In this document: piece by piece, positions 8,518 to 17,369 of the stretch
How positions within the stretch are numbered: position 1 is the stretch's first letter
Layout: every line of letters begins with the position of its first letter
The notes under the pieces: generated by a model
What the model was told of the DNA's origin: nothing
What the model saw: only the letters and a program-made list of their open reading frames with translations
The model's database searches: none
Position numbers and translations under genes: made by a program
Assembly: GCF_031432315.1 (NCBI RefSeq)
Contig: NZ_JAVKGO010000009.1
Location: 12,231 to 76,230 of the forward strand
Source: Serpentinicella sp031432315
GTDB lineage: Bacteria > Bacillota > Clostridia > Peptostreptococcales > Natronincolaceae
Reading direction: 5' to 3'
Length of the DNA stretch: 64,000 nt

Positions 8518-9699
8518 CTAATTATTGAGTAACGAGATTACATTAGCTATTTGCATGGCAACTCCAGTAGCTAAACAGTCTTCGTCTATATCAAACAAAT
8601 CATTATGCAAATCATGTATGATTCCTTTCTTTTCATTTCTACAACCAAGTTGAAAAAAGGCACCGGGTGTGTTTTCTATAAAGTACCCAAAGTCCTCTAC
8701 ACCATAGCTAGGTAATTCATTTACTCTAACTTTATTCTCCCCTAATAGATTTCTACCATTGTTCTCAATTAATTTTACAATATTATTGTGATTTACTAAT
8801 GGTGCATATCCTTCTTCTCTTATTAGTTCTCCTTTTCCACCCATGGCTTTAGGGACACTTTCAACAATCTCCTTTACTTGTTTTACTAACCTTTCACGAG
8901 TCTTTTGATCTAGTGTTCGCATTGTCCCTATCATTTCTACTTTATTTGCTATTATGTTGTTTTGGTCACCACCTAGAATTTTTCCAATTGTTATCACAGC
9001 GGAACGTCTTGGGTCCGCCCCTCTGCTAACTACAGTTTGTAAGGTAGATAACACTTGGCCTGCAATAACTATTGCATCTGCCCCTAAGTCTGGATGTGCT
9101 CCGTGGGCACTTTTTCCATAAATAGTTATGGTTAAAGTGTCTGATGCGGCATTCATTTGTCCGTATTTTACAGCTATGCACCCTGTATTTATCTCCGGTG
9201 ACACATGTAAACCCAAAACAACGTCAACCTGGGGATCTACCAAAGCCCCTTCTTCTATCATGGGTTTTGCTCCTCCCACTGTTTCTTCTGCTGGTTGGAA
9301 CAATAGCTTTATATCACCCTTTAGGTACATATCTTTACTCTTAAGTATTTTAGCAGCACCTAAAAGTATTGCCAAGTGGGCGTCATGTCCACAGGCATGC
9401 ATTTTTCCCTTTAATCGTGACTGATAACTAACGTTTTTTTTATCCTCTATAGGAAGTGCATCCATATCTGCTCTTAATGCAACGGTCCTCCCTGCTCCAT
9501 GTCCTTTTATAATACCCATTAAACCTGTATTTGCAATTGTTCTATATGGAATTTGCATTTCTTCTAAATAGGATATAATTTTTTCTTGCGTTCTAAACTC
9601 TTCTAACCCTAATTCTGGGTTTTTATGAAAATCCCGTCTTACTTCTTTTACCCAATTACTTATTTTTTTTGCTTCCCACAAAATTTCTACATCAACCAT
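8518..9699 (-). CDS. M20 family amidohydrolase (N-acyl-L-amino acid / hippurate hydrolase type)
   Basis: 393 residues. The M20D zinc site is visible: H-A-C-G-H-D-A-H near residue 97-104, E-E-T-V-G-G-A at about 135, the dimerisation lid domain in the middle, and a C-terminal HDLHNDLFD. Members hydrolyse N-acyl or N-aryl amino acids and dipeptide-like amides in the cytoplasm. The gene overlaps the LD-carboxypeptidase gene by 8 bp (9692-9699), so the two are translationally coupled, which hints at a shared peptide substrate, perhaps from cell wall turnover. Confidence 0.9.
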   Translation of the reverse strand: MVDVEILWEAKKISNWVKEVRRDFHKNPELGLEEFRTQEKIISYLEEMQIPYRTIANTGLMGIIKGHGAGRTVALRADMDALPIEDKKNVSYQSRLKGKMHACGHDAHLAILLGAAKILKSKDMYLKGDIKLLFQPAEETVGGAKPMIEEGALVDPQVDVVLGLHVSPEINTGCIAVKYGQMNAASDTLTITIYGKSAHGAHPDLGADAIVIAGQVLSTLQTVVSRGADPRRSAVITIGKILGGDQNNIIANKVEMIGTMRTLDQKTRERLVKQVKEIVESVPKAMGGKGELIREEGYAPLVNHNNIVKLIENNGRNLLGENKVRVNELPSYGVEDFGYFIENTPGAFFQLGCRNEKKGIIHDLHNDLFDIDEDCLATGVAMQIANVISLLNN

Positions 9700-10627
9700 T
9701 TTTCGTCGCTCCTTCTTCTAATACTAATTTAGTTTGATGAGCAACAAGACGTGCTTTAACCCCAAAGGGAATCGTGACCTTCTGTGGACAATGTCCAGCC
9801 TTTAAGTTAAATATTGTTGGCTTGTTATAGGGGACAACAACATCTTTAAACACATCCATGAGTGATAAGCTTGATTCATACTCTTTTGGTATACAATCTT
9901 TGAAATCTGCAAGTATAATGCCGGTTGCATCTTCAAATTTACCTGCAAGGGCTAGTTGTGTAAGTAGACGATCTACACGATAAGGCTCTTCTTCAACTTC
10001 TTCTAGAAGTAATAGCTTTCCTTTAGTATCTATTTCATAAGGTGTCCCAATAGTCCCTGCAACTAAGGCTAGATTTCCACCTACAATTTCTCCTGTGGCT
10101 TCCCCCTTAACTAAGCAGCTTATCTTCTCTCCTTTTGGATTATGAATTTCTCCTAAAGGCTTTGTCATTGTAACTGCCTTAACTAAAGATTTAATTGTAA
10201 AATAATCAATGTTATCACTCATATTTGAGGCTGCCATGGGACCATGAAAAGTAACCAAATTACAAATTTGATTAAATGCCGTATGTAGTACGGTAATGTC
10301 ACTGTACCCTACAAAGACTTTTGGATTCTTTTTGATAACCTCATAGTCGATTTTATTTAATATTCTAGATGCGCCATAACCACCTCTTAAACAAATAATT
10401 CCTTTAACCTCTTGGTCTGCAAACATATTGATTAGATCCTGTGCACGAAGTTCATCTTTTCCTGCAAGATAACCGTAAGTCCCCCAACAACTTTCACCAA
10501 GTCTAACTTTATAACCCATTCTTTCAATATTTTTTTTCGCCATGTATGCTTTCTCTATTGGAACAGGACTTGATGGTGCAACAATACCGATTATATCCCC
10601 CTTCTTTAATACATCTGGTTTAATCAT
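9692..10627 (-). CDS. LD-carboxypeptidase / MccF-like serine peptidase (S66 family)
   Basis: 311 residues. S66 features: GDIIGIVAPSSP at the N terminus, RGGYGASRIL, the nucleophile Ser109 in GYSDIT, FHGPM, LLLLEEVEEEPYRVDR holding the catalytic Glu, and KAGHCPQ with the catalytic His. LdcA enzymes trim the terminal D-Ala from murein tetrapeptides; MccF relatives cleave microcin-like amides. There is no signal peptide, so it acts in the cytoplasm. It is the first gene of the pair with the M20 amidohydrolase. Confidence 0.92.
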   Translation of the reverse strand: MIKPDVLKKGDIIGIVAPSSPVPIEKAYMAKKNIERMGYKVRLGESCWGTYGYLAGKDELRAQDLINMFADQEVKGIICLRGGYGASRILNKIDYEVIKKNPKVFVGYSDITVLHTAFNQICNLVTFHGPMAASNMSDNIDYFTIKSLVKAVTMTKPLGEIHNPKGEKISCLVKGEATGEIVGGNLALVAGTIGTPYEIDTKGKLLLLEEVEEEPYRVDRLLTQLALAGKFEDATGIILADFKDCIPKEYESSLSLMDVFKDVVVPYNKPTIFNLKAGHCPQKVTIPFGVKARLVAHQTKLVLEEGATKNG

Positions 10628-10790
10628 TACCCTTCCCCCTTACCTAGGATTTTGACTATAGCAGTCATTATTTTAAAAACCTATAATACTTATAAATATG
10701 AGGGAAATAGTAAAATAATTAAGAAGATACGAAGTTTATTTAAATATGTTATAGCGCTTGGGCAATAATTAATATTATGGAGGTGTTTAC

Positions 10791-11630
10791 TTGAATATTT
10801 TTAAAGCTATTATATTGGGAATTGTACAAGGTTTAACAGAGTTTCTTCCTGTTAGTAGTTCTGGTCATTTAGCAGTAACCCAGCATCTGCTTAATGTCCC
10901 TGAAGATCGTATATTATTTTTAACCGTTATTTTACATATTGGAACCCTAGTTTCCGTATTTTTTGTATACAGTAAAGATCTATTTTTAATTTGCAGAGAA
11001 TTTGTTATTCTTATTTTTGAGTTTATTACTGGCAAAGGCATTAATTTTAACAACGAACATCGTAAGCTTGGTCTTTTCATCATTATAGCGACCATTCCTA
11101 CAGGTTTAATGGGACTTTTATTTAAAGATACCTTTGCAAGCTTTTATACATCACAGATAATTATAGGATTTTCTTTAATTATAACAGGATCATTACTTTG
11201 GTTTGCTGAAAAAGTTCATGTAAATAGAAAAGTAAAAAAAGACATAAAAAAAATGCGTTGGTATGACGCAATATTTGTTGGCATATTTCAAGGTTTTGCT
11301 ATTACCCCAGGTATATCAAGATCAGGATCCACTATTGTAGGTTCTTTATTAAGGGGCTTTAATAAGGAGATGGCCACTAAATTTTCTTTTTTAATTTCTG
11401 TTCCTGCTATCTTGGGCGCTACGGTTTTAGAAACAAAAGACGCTTTAACCGTTGGATTAGGTAATTTAACCTTCGGTGTTTTATTTGCTGGAATCATTGC
11501 TTCATTTTTAGCTGGTGTTTTTGCTATTAGAACATTAATTAATTTCATTAAAAAAGAGAAGTTATATTATTTTTCTTTTTATACATGGACCATTGGTATA
11601 ATCATCGTTGTTATAAATATTGTTTCATAA
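10791..11630 (+). CDS. uppP: Undecaprenyl-diphosphatase
   Basis: 279 residues, TTG start with GGAGGTG 6 nt upstream. Both BacA/UppP active-site segments are present: QGLTEFLPVSSSGHL near the N terminus and TPGISRSGSTIVGSLL in the second half, embedded in about eight membrane helices. The enzyme recycles undecaprenyl pyrophosphate to the monophosphate carrier lipid needed for peptidoglycan synthesis, and its overproduction gives bacitracin resistance. It is divergent from the LD-carboxypeptidase gene, with 163 bp between them. Confidence 0.96.
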   Translation: MNIFKAIILGIVQGLTEFLPVSSSGHLAVTQHLLNVPEDRILFLTVILHIGTLVSVFFVYSKDLFLICREFVILIFEFITGKGINFNNEHRKLGLFIIIATIPTGLMGLLFKDTFASFYTSQIIIGFSLIITGSLLWFAEKVHVNRKVKKDIKKMRWYDAIFVGIFQGFAITPGISRSGSTIVGSLLRGFNKEMATKFSFLISVPAILGATVLETKDALTVGLGNLTFGVLFAGIIASFLAGVFAIRTLINFIKKEKLYYFSFYTWTIGIIIVVINIVS

Positions 11631-11712
11631 GGCAATTTTCTTCCATAAATATAAAAACTTTGTTGGCTGTAATATACAGTTCCCCTGTTAACCTTTTAAA
11701 ATATAGGCTCAC

Positions 11713-11742
11713 TTGTATTACAGCATTTCTGCTGTAATACAA
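11713..11742. terminator. 12-bp perfect hairpin between convergent genes
   Basis: TTGTATTACAGC and GCTGTAATACAA are separated by the loop ATTTCT. It lies between the ends of uppP and the MazG-like gene. There is no long T run, so it may be a weak terminator or mRNA stabiliser. A second, related mini-palindrome (CTGTAATATACAG) lies about 45 bp upstream. Confidence 0.6.
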
Positions 11743-11748
11743 CACCCT

Positions 11749-12081
11749 CTATTCTTTTCGAGTCCAGCGATCATGGTCCCGCTCATTAAATTTATCCATC
11801 ATTTTCAAAAAGGCTTCCTCTAAATCTATGTCTAAGGCATTGGCAAAACATAATATAATAAATAGACAGTCAGAAAGTTCCATATCTACGGTGTTTTTTT
11901 CTTCGTCTTTTCTTTTAGGTTTTTCTCCATAGTAATGATTCACTTCCTTTGCAAGCTCCCCAACTTCCTCAGACAAAGAAGCTAAAAGCGCTAATGGGCT
12001 AAAATACCCTTCTTCAAACTGTCCAATATAATCATCCACCATTTTCGCCATATCTTTTAACCTTAAGTCTTTTTTATCCAT
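11749..12081 (-). CDS. MazG-like nucleotide pyrophosphohydrolase
   Basis: 110 residues from the ATG at 12081, chosen because GGAGG lies 8 nt upstream; longer in-frame starts would run into the antiporter gene. The MazG helical signature is visible: EEVGELAKEVNHYYG followed by MELSDCLFIILCFANAL, supplying the ExxE and ExxD magnesium ligands. Short MazG proteins hydrolyse non-canonical or excess nucleoside triphosphates to monophosphates. It follows the antiporter gene with 25 bp between, so both may be read from the same riboswitch-controlled promoter. Confidence 0.88.
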   Translation of the reverse strand: MDKKDLRLKDMAKMVDDYIGQFEEGYFSPLALLASLSEEVGELAKEVNHYYGEKPKRKDEEKNTVDMELSDCLFIILCFANALDIDLEEAFLKMMDKFNERDHDRWTRKE

Positions 12082-12106
12082 AAACCAAACCTCCAAAACT
12101 TTTCTT

Positions 12107-13282
12107 TCACTCAAGAAATTTTTCCGCTGTTGCTTGTATTCCAATTGCTCCTAATGGTGCAGTAATTACAATAGATAAAACAGCCAATGCTAAAATTAGT
12201 TCTCCAGCCGGTACCCCTGCTGCTAAGGGTACTGCGCCAATAGCTGCCTGGACTGTGGCCTTTGGTACGAAGGATATCATGCAAAATACCTTTTCCTTAA
12301 TGTTTAAGTCTGTTCCTATTAAGGATATATATACCCCTAAACTCCTAGCAGATAATCCTATTATTATAATTATTAACCCTACAAAACCAGCATCTGTAGC
12401 AACATAAATATTTACTTTTGCACCCACTAGAACAAATAAGAGGATTTCTGCAAATACCCAAATTTTATTAAACTTGTTAGATAGTTTTTCAGACATATCC
12501 GGCGCCTTTTCTAATATAATAAATCCAATGGTCATCACACCGAGCAAGCTAGCTATAGGAATAATGTTTCCTACTGCATCTTCTAAAGAAGTTAATAAAA
12601 TGGCGGCACCCAATACAACCAATGTTTTTTTAGTTGCTCGCATTTCAACCCGTTTGAATATAAATAGCATAACTAAAGCAAGAACAATACCCAATAGGAT
12701 CCCTAATACAATAGATATTGGAATGCTTATAAACTGCGTCAATATATTAATCTGTTCTGCGCCATATAACCCTAAAAATGCTGTGAAAATTGTTATTGCA
12801 ACAACATCATCAATAGATGCTCCTGCCAATATAATTGTAGGTATGCCTTTTGCTTCCCCTTTTTTTCGTTCAATTAAGTTTAACATTTGAGGAACAATCA
12901 CCGCAGGTGAAACGGCGGCTATAATAAAGCCTAGTATGCCTGCCTCTATAAAAGATATATCTAAAATATATCTACTAAGAAACAAAATTGCGAAGCCCTC
13001 TAATACCACAGGAATTAAACTAATTTTAAAGGCAGTTGGCCCAACCTTGTTTAATGTTTCTCGTTTTATGCCAAACCCTGCCCTTAATAAAATGATTATT
13101 AATGCAATTTTTCTTAAATCCCCGGAAATATTTAATAAATCTTCACTTAGGATATTAATCCCATAGGGCCCTAAAATAACCCCTAATACCAGCATCCCTA
13201 GTAATCCAGGAAGTTTCATCTTAATGAATAGTTTATTAAAGATCAGTCCTAAAATAATAACCACCGCTAAGCTCAATGCCAT
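12107..13282 (-). CDS. Cation/proton antiporter (NhaP/KefB-like), fluoride-riboswitch controlled
   Basis: 391 residues from the ATG at 13282, which stands 8 nt after AGGAG. There are about 12 hydrophobic segments. The ion-binding helix motif of CPA antiporters is present as ASIDDVVAITIF, and an AAVSPAVIVPQML segment matches the discontinuous helix 4. There is no TrkA-N regulatory domain. The gene lies 265 bp downstream of a fluoride aptamer-terminator; NhaP-type antiporters are among the gene classes known to follow fluoride riboswitches. The inferred role is ion/proton exchange during fluoride stress. Confidence 0.88.
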   Translation of the reverse strand: MALSLAVVIILGLIFNKLFIKMKLPGLLGMLVLGVILGPYGINILSEDLLNISGDLRKIALIIILLRAGFGIKRETLNKVGPTAFKISLIPVVLEGFAILFLSRYILDISFIEAGILGFIIAAVSPAVIVPQMLNLIERKKGEAKGIPTIILAGASIDDVVAITIFTAFLGLYGAEQINILTQFISIPISIVLGILLGIVLALVMLFIFKRVEMRATKKTLVVLGAAILLTSLEDAVGNIIPIASLLGVMTIGFIILEKAPDMSEKLSNKFNKIWVFAEILLFVLVGAKVNIYVATDAGFVGLIIIIIGLSARSLGVYISLIGTDLNIKEKVFCMISFVPKATVQAAIGAVPLAAGVPAGELILALAVLSIVITAPLGAIGIQATAEKFLE

Positions 13283-13520
13283 ATTCATCACTCCTAGTAT
13301 AATAATGTCATAGTCATTACCAACTATGTAGTTGATACATTTCTATAAAAATATTCTATTATTACTTCTAAATTTAATAAGTGAGGAAATTATTCAGTAA
13401 AATTTAGCTTCTGATAATATATAATCCTCCGGCCAAGCATAAAAGATGTATCCATTCTTGTATTCATTTTATATAACTATATTTTTCGTTAATTCAGCGT
13501 AAATATGAATCAAAAATTTA

Positions 13521-13606
13521 AAAAAACTCCCACAAGTCCTAAGGTCTTGTAGGAGTCATTAACTAATCCTAGGATTAGTGGTTAAAGGCGGTACTCCATC
13601 GCCTAC
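13521..13606 (-). promoter_or_regulatory. Fluoride (crcB-type) riboswitch with overlapping intrinsic terminator
   Basis: Read on the minus strand, the aptamer starts with GGCGATGGAGTACCGCC, followed by TTTAACC, a palindromic arm pair (ACTAATCCTAGGATTAGT), and TAATGACTCCTAC. This is the order of conserved blocks of the crcB motif (GGCGATGG..CGCC, TAAAC-like joint, TGATG/TAATG, CTCCTAC). The 3' conserved CTCCTACAAG is also the 5' arm of a terminator (paired with CTTGTGGGAG, then seven T). Aptamer folding and termination would therefore exclude each other, as in known ON switches. The antiporter gene lies downstream. Confidence 0.88.
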
Positions 13607-13629
13607 TTTTTATTTATATTTGTTAATTA

Positions 13630-13658
13630 ATTATACTATAATTAATTAGTAATTTCAA
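13630..13658 (-). promoter_or_regulatory. Sigma-A promoter for the fluoride riboswitch transcript
   Basis: TTGAAA (13658-13653) and TATAAT (13635-13630) are separated by 17 nt on the minus strand. This places the transcription start about 20 nt before the fluoride aptamer. Confidence 0.75.
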
Positions 13659-13768
13659 CCATTTCTATTGCAAACAGCCACCATTAAATAGTATTTCCTA
13701 TTCATCTAATAAAAATTGTTGCTAAGCACTATTAAAACAATTTTACACATAGGAAAATACTATATCTC

Positions 13769-15610
13769 TTACACTAATTTTACATTATAGATTTTCATCC
13801 AATGATTCATTTGTATCAAGTAGGCTATTAATTGGGGCCCAGCCATCAGTTGACCATACCAAGGTTTTGAAAAGGATTTACCTCCACTTTCAACAATTTC
13901 ATTAACTGCCTTTAAATCTAGTACTTGTAAAATTGGTGCATTTTTATCGGCTAAAATTGCCCTCATCTTTTTTTGAACTAATTCTGTATATAGAGGATTG
14001 TATGTTTTCGGATATGGGCTCTTTTTTCTTTTTATAACTTCTTTTGGTAAAATATCTTCTAAGGCTTTTCTTAAAACTCCTTTTTCTTGGCCATTGAAGT
14101 TTTTCATTTCCCACGGTATATTCCATACATACTCTACAATACGATGATCCGCAAAAGGTACTCTTACTTCAAGTCCACTTGCCATACTCATTCTATCTTT
14201 TCTATTTAACAGTCCCATCATAAACCACTTTAAATTTAGATAAAACATTTCTCTCATTCTATGTTGTTGAAAGTCTTCACCATCAAGTTTCGGCACCTCT
14301 TTTATTGTCTCTTCGTATTTAGTTAAAACATAGTCTTCAATTGGCAGATAATTATACGCTTTAGACAAAATACTTCTTCGTTCTTTAGAAGCCTGAGACC
14401 AAGGAAAACTATAACTCATTAACATCTCGGGATTTCTAAACCATACGTATCCACCAAAAATTTCGTCTGCACACTCTCCTGATAAAGCAACGGTTGCATG
14501 CTTTTTTACTTCTCTGCAAAATAAATACAAAGACGAATCTATATCTGCCATACCAGGCAAGTCTCTAGCTTCTACTGCATAATCCAGAGTATCTAGCAAC
14601 TCATCAATTTGTAAGACGATGTTTCTATGATTAAAACCCTTTTCCTTCGTCACTAGCTCTATATATTTTTTGTCTTCATCAGGCTGAAACTTACTTGATT
14701 TAAAATATTTTTGATTATCTACATAATCAACGGAAAAAGTGTTCAGCTGCCCTTTTCCATCTTCCTTAAGTTTATTTGCTACTATCGCTGATATTGCACT
14801 TGAATCTAACCCTCCAGAAAGAAATGTACCTACTGGAACGTCTGAAACTAGCTGTTGTTCAACAGCATCTACCAATAATTCTTTTAATTTTTCTGTTGTT
14901 TCTTGAAAGTTTTCATTATGTTCCTTACTTTCAAGCTGCCAATATCGCTGAATCTTCAATCCAGTTTTTGAGTATACTAACCAATATCCTGGCTCAATCT
15001 CCCGTATGTTCTTGAAAACCCCACTTCCCGGTGACCTGCCAGGACCTAAAGCAAAAATCTCTATTAATCCTTGTTCTGTTAAATGAGGTTCAATATTGGG
15101 GTGCTCTAGTAATGCTTTAATTTCAGAACCAAAAATAAAGTTTTGACCTTTGATTGTATAGAAAAGAGGTTTGACACCTAGACGGTCCCTTGTTAAAAAC
15201 AATTGTTGCTTCATTTCATCCCATATAGCAAAGGTAAATATACCATTTAGATGTTGTACGCAATCAATACCCCATGCTATGTAAGCAACTAAAATCACCT
15301 CTGTATCAGAGTAAGACTTAAATGAAAATCCTTCCTGCACTAACCTTTTTCTTATATCCTCTGTATTATATAGTTCTCCATTGTAAACAATGGTATATTG
15401 TCTATCTCCTTGCTTCCTTGTCATCGGTTGTATTCCACCTTCTGGGTCTACAACAATTAAACGTCTATGTCCTAATAAAATATGCTTTTCTGAAAAGATA
15501 CCCTCACTATCTGGTCCTCTGTTTATTAACTTATTAGACATATTCTGAATGATTTCTTTTTTACCCTCTAAAGATTCATTAAAATTAACCCATCCAACTA
15601 TACCACTCAT
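13769..15610 (-). CDS. asnB: Asparagine synthetase B-like protein lacking the catalytic Cys
   Basis: 613 residues. Start at 15610, where the start codon lies 9 nt after GGGAG; this gives M-S-G-I-V-G-W. In glutamine-dependent AsnB the residue after Met is the nucleophilic Cys; here it is Ser (codon AGT, one base from TGT). The rest of the glutaminase domain looks intact (RGPDSEG, YNGELYN, SDTEVIL), as does the synthetase ATP site SGGLDSSAI. Asparagine would be made from Asp, ATP and probably free ammonia. The gene is monocistronic. A sequencing error is the alternative explanation. Confidence 0.9.
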   Translation of the reverse strand: MSGIVGWVNFNESLEGKKEIIQNMSNKLINRGPDSEGIFSEKHILLGHRRLIVVDPEGGIQPMTRKQGDRQYTIVYNGELYNTEDIRKRLVQEGFSFKSYSDTEVILVAYIAWGIDCVQHLNGIFTFAIWDEMKQQLFLTRDRLGVKPLFYTIKGQNFIFGSEIKALLEHPNIEPHLTEQGLIEIFALGPGRSPGSGVFKNIREIEPGYWLVYSKTGLKIQRYWQLESKEHNENFQETTEKLKELLVDAVEQQLVSDVPVGTFLSGGLDSSAISAIVANKLKEDGKGQLNTFSVDYVDNQKYFKSSKFQPDEDKKYIELVTKEKGFNHRNIVLQIDELLDTLDYAVEARDLPGMADIDSSLYLFCREVKKHATVALSGECADEIFGGYVWFRNPEMLMSYSFPWSQASKERRSILSKAYNYLPIEDYVLTKYEETIKEVPKLDGEDFQQHRMREMFYLNLKWFMMGLLNRKDRMSMASGLEVRVPFADHRIVEYVWNIPWEMKNFNGQEKGVLRKALEDILPKEVIKRKKSPYPKTYNPLYTELVQKKMRAILADKNAPILQVLDLKAVNEIVESGGKSFSKPWYGQLMAGPQLIAYLIQMNHWMKIYNVKLV

Positions 15611-15702
15611 GATAATCATCTCCCTCTTTATAGTTACTGCTATATATCAAACTATGAGGAATTTTTTAAAAAAATGTTTGTACCATCTATAAAAAAGGGA
15701 AC

Positions 15703-15739
15703 AAAAAAGCCTGTTATTGTATTAAGACAAATAACAGGC
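15703..15739 (-). terminator. Intrinsic terminator of the A1 gene
   Basis: GCCTGTTAT and ATAACAGGC pair across a 13-nt loop, followed on the minus strand by six T. It lies beyond the vestigial CBS tail, so it probably came from the lost CBS copy. Confidence 0.8.
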
Positions 15740-15767
15740 CCAAATAATAGTTATTATTTTTATCTAA

Positions 15768-15830
15768 TCATTCGTTTCGATTCATAAGGTAATCTAAACT
15801 ATCTTCTATGGTAATAATATTCTTTAATTG
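15768..15830 (-). pseudogene. Vestigial 3' end of a CBS-domain gene
   Basis: Minus-strand codons read ITIEDSLDYLMNRNE then stop, nearly the same as the end of the intact CBS gene at 19011 (VTIEDILDYFMDRNQ stop). Upstream the frame is lost. It lies just past the A1 stop codon and has no start or body, so it is a remnant left by duplication and deletion of the A-to-CBS segment. Confidence 0.8.
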
Positions 15831-15852
15831 TTTTTACGTCTAAGTATTGATC

Positions 15853-17259
15853 TTAGTGTACTATAGTAAAATAATGAATACCAGAAACGATACCATCCTC
15901 TATTTTAAATCTTACTACATCATAACCATGTTCTTCAACATAGATTAGTTCCTCTACTTTGTTATTGTTATCTAAATATAAGTTTCCCATTTTAGCATTC
16001 CCTGTTTCTCTACCCCAACTGATAACGTGATCCCCATAATAATTACTAAAGCTTGCCATAGGAAATTTATCAATTACACTATATAATGAATCTCCAAGCA
16101 TAACTTCCCTAGGTCCTTTTAATTTAGAGTCTAGAATATTTACGGAGCTAAGTTGCTGTGTGGCATTCATATTTACATCATAGAACGTATGAATATGTAA
16201 AGTTGCAAAATCATAATCGAAAATCTTTGCATCCTCCTCATCAAGAGATTCTATACTATTCGGGTCACCATATAAATCCAATATCTCTTGAGGCGTCATT
16301 CTTAAATCTATGCTTGTATTGTGCATTAAGTCATCGTACTTAATGACATCTCTATCCCGATAAGGATTTCTATATAAAGCAGCCTCCAGCCGTTCTTCAG
16401 AATAATATGGCATTGTATTTAGTGTATTTAATAAATCCTTTGCTTTGTTATTATTTACGTCAATATGTAAAACAATATCAAGGATATGTAATGCAGGTAT
16501 ATACTGGTTAGCGTCAATGTATTCTTGAACTAAATCTAAAAATTGATTAATATAGCCATCTTGTATGATATTCTTTAAATGCTCATCTACGGGATGGTTG
16601 TTAACTATAAACTCAATTTCCTCCTTTAGTAAATAGGGCTTATTATAATTTCCTAACTGAATATGCGTAAGTTCATATTCAAAGGTATTCTCTATAAGCT
16701 GTAAGGTTTGTAAGGACTGTTTTTTATTTTCAACCGTCTCATCATAGGCCTTTTCTAATGCTTCTTCATATTTTACTAGGGCTTCAGCGTATTTTCCTTC
16801 TTCTACTCGTTGATCCCCTAATCGTACTAAACTATTTATTTCTGCCTCTTTAAGTTTGTCTGAAACACTTTCATCAGATCTGTCCTGTAGATATGTTTTA
16901 TATATGTCTATTGCCTCTTCATACTGTGCTTTAGTCATAAAAGCATTTGCCTCTTCTAGTAGTCCCGCGTAATACTTCTCATTTTGATAATAACGAATTG
17001 AGAAGAACATTATTATAACGAGTATCACTGCAGTTATACCTGTTACAATTGCAACTTTTTTCTTATTATTTGTTTTTAATACTTTAGTTTCCTTAACCAC
17101 TTTATTTTTAATATCCTCATTGTTTTTTATGTTTTCTTTTTTATTATCTTCTCTATCTGTTTCTTCAATGTTATTAAATTCTGATTTAACTTTTGTGCCA
17201 CACTTTTTACAAAACTTATCATCCTCTTTTAGCACCTGATTACACTGTCTACATTTCAT
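15853..17259 (-). CDS. Zinc-ribbon/TPR membrane protein A1
   Basis: 468 residues. A zinc ribbon (C3, C6, C17, C20) opens the protein, followed by a charged linker and one membrane helix at 69-89. Then comes a long TPR-like helical region (KAQYEEAIDIYKTYLQDRS, GKYAEALVKYEEALEKAYD) and a C-terminal domain of about 150 residues starting at LRMTPQEILDLYGDPNSIES, resembling repeats of SmpA/OmlA-like lipoproteins. The charge pattern predicts a cytoplasmic ribbon and external TPRs. It is the last gene of C1-B1-A1. Its first 250 residues are paralogous to A2 (20452-21882). No function is known to me. Confidence 0.7.
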   Translation of the reverse strand: MKCRQCNQVLKEDDKFCKKCGTKVKSEFNNIEETDREDNKKENIKNNEDIKNKVVKETKVLKTNNKKKVAIVTGITAVILVIIMFFSIRYYQNEKYYAGLLEEANAFMTKAQYEEAIDIYKTYLQDRSDESVSDKLKEAEINSLVRLGDQRVEEGKYAEALVKYEEALEKAYDETVENKKQSLQTLQLIENTFEYELTHIQLGNYNKPYLLKEEIEFIVNNHPVDEHLKNIIQDGYINQFLDLVQEYIDANQYIPALHILDIVLHIDVNNNKAKDLLNTLNTMPYYSEERLEAALYRNPYRDRDVIKYDDLMHNTSIDLRMTPQEILDLYGDPNSIESLDEEDAKIFDYDFATLHIHTFYDVNMNATQQLSSVNILDSKLKGPREVMLGDSLYSVIDKFPMASFSNYYGDHVISWGRETGNAKMGNLYLDNNNKVEELIYVEEHGYDVVRFKIEDGIVSGIHYFTIVH

Positions 17260-17286
17260 TGACTATGCTCACTCCTCTATATTTAA

Positions 17287-17341
17287 GAGTTAAGACTTAG
17301 ATTATAACTTCCTAATTGTTATCATCTAAGTCTTAATTTTA
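17287..17341 (-). repeat. Hairpin between B1 and A1, conserved in copy 2
   Basis: TTAAGACTTAGAT and ATCTAAGTCTTAA pair across about 20 nt of AT-rich loop. A related hairpin stands at the same place between B2 and A2 (21912-21950). It lacks a T run on the minus strand, so it is more likely an mRNA stability or processing element than a full terminator. Confidence 0.6.
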
Positions 17342-17369
17342 TCTATTTAGCTTATTTGTCTCTTGTATT

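Noticed and set aside
12474..12890. Plus-strand frame of 138 codons opposite the antiporter gene
   Set aside because: It is a shadow of a membrane-protein gene; antisense of Leu/Ile/Val codons keeps frames open.
15611..15852. T-box leader in front of asnB
   Set aside because: No T-box sequence (GGTGG..CCGCG) or specifier-like stem was found between asnB and the upstream gene.
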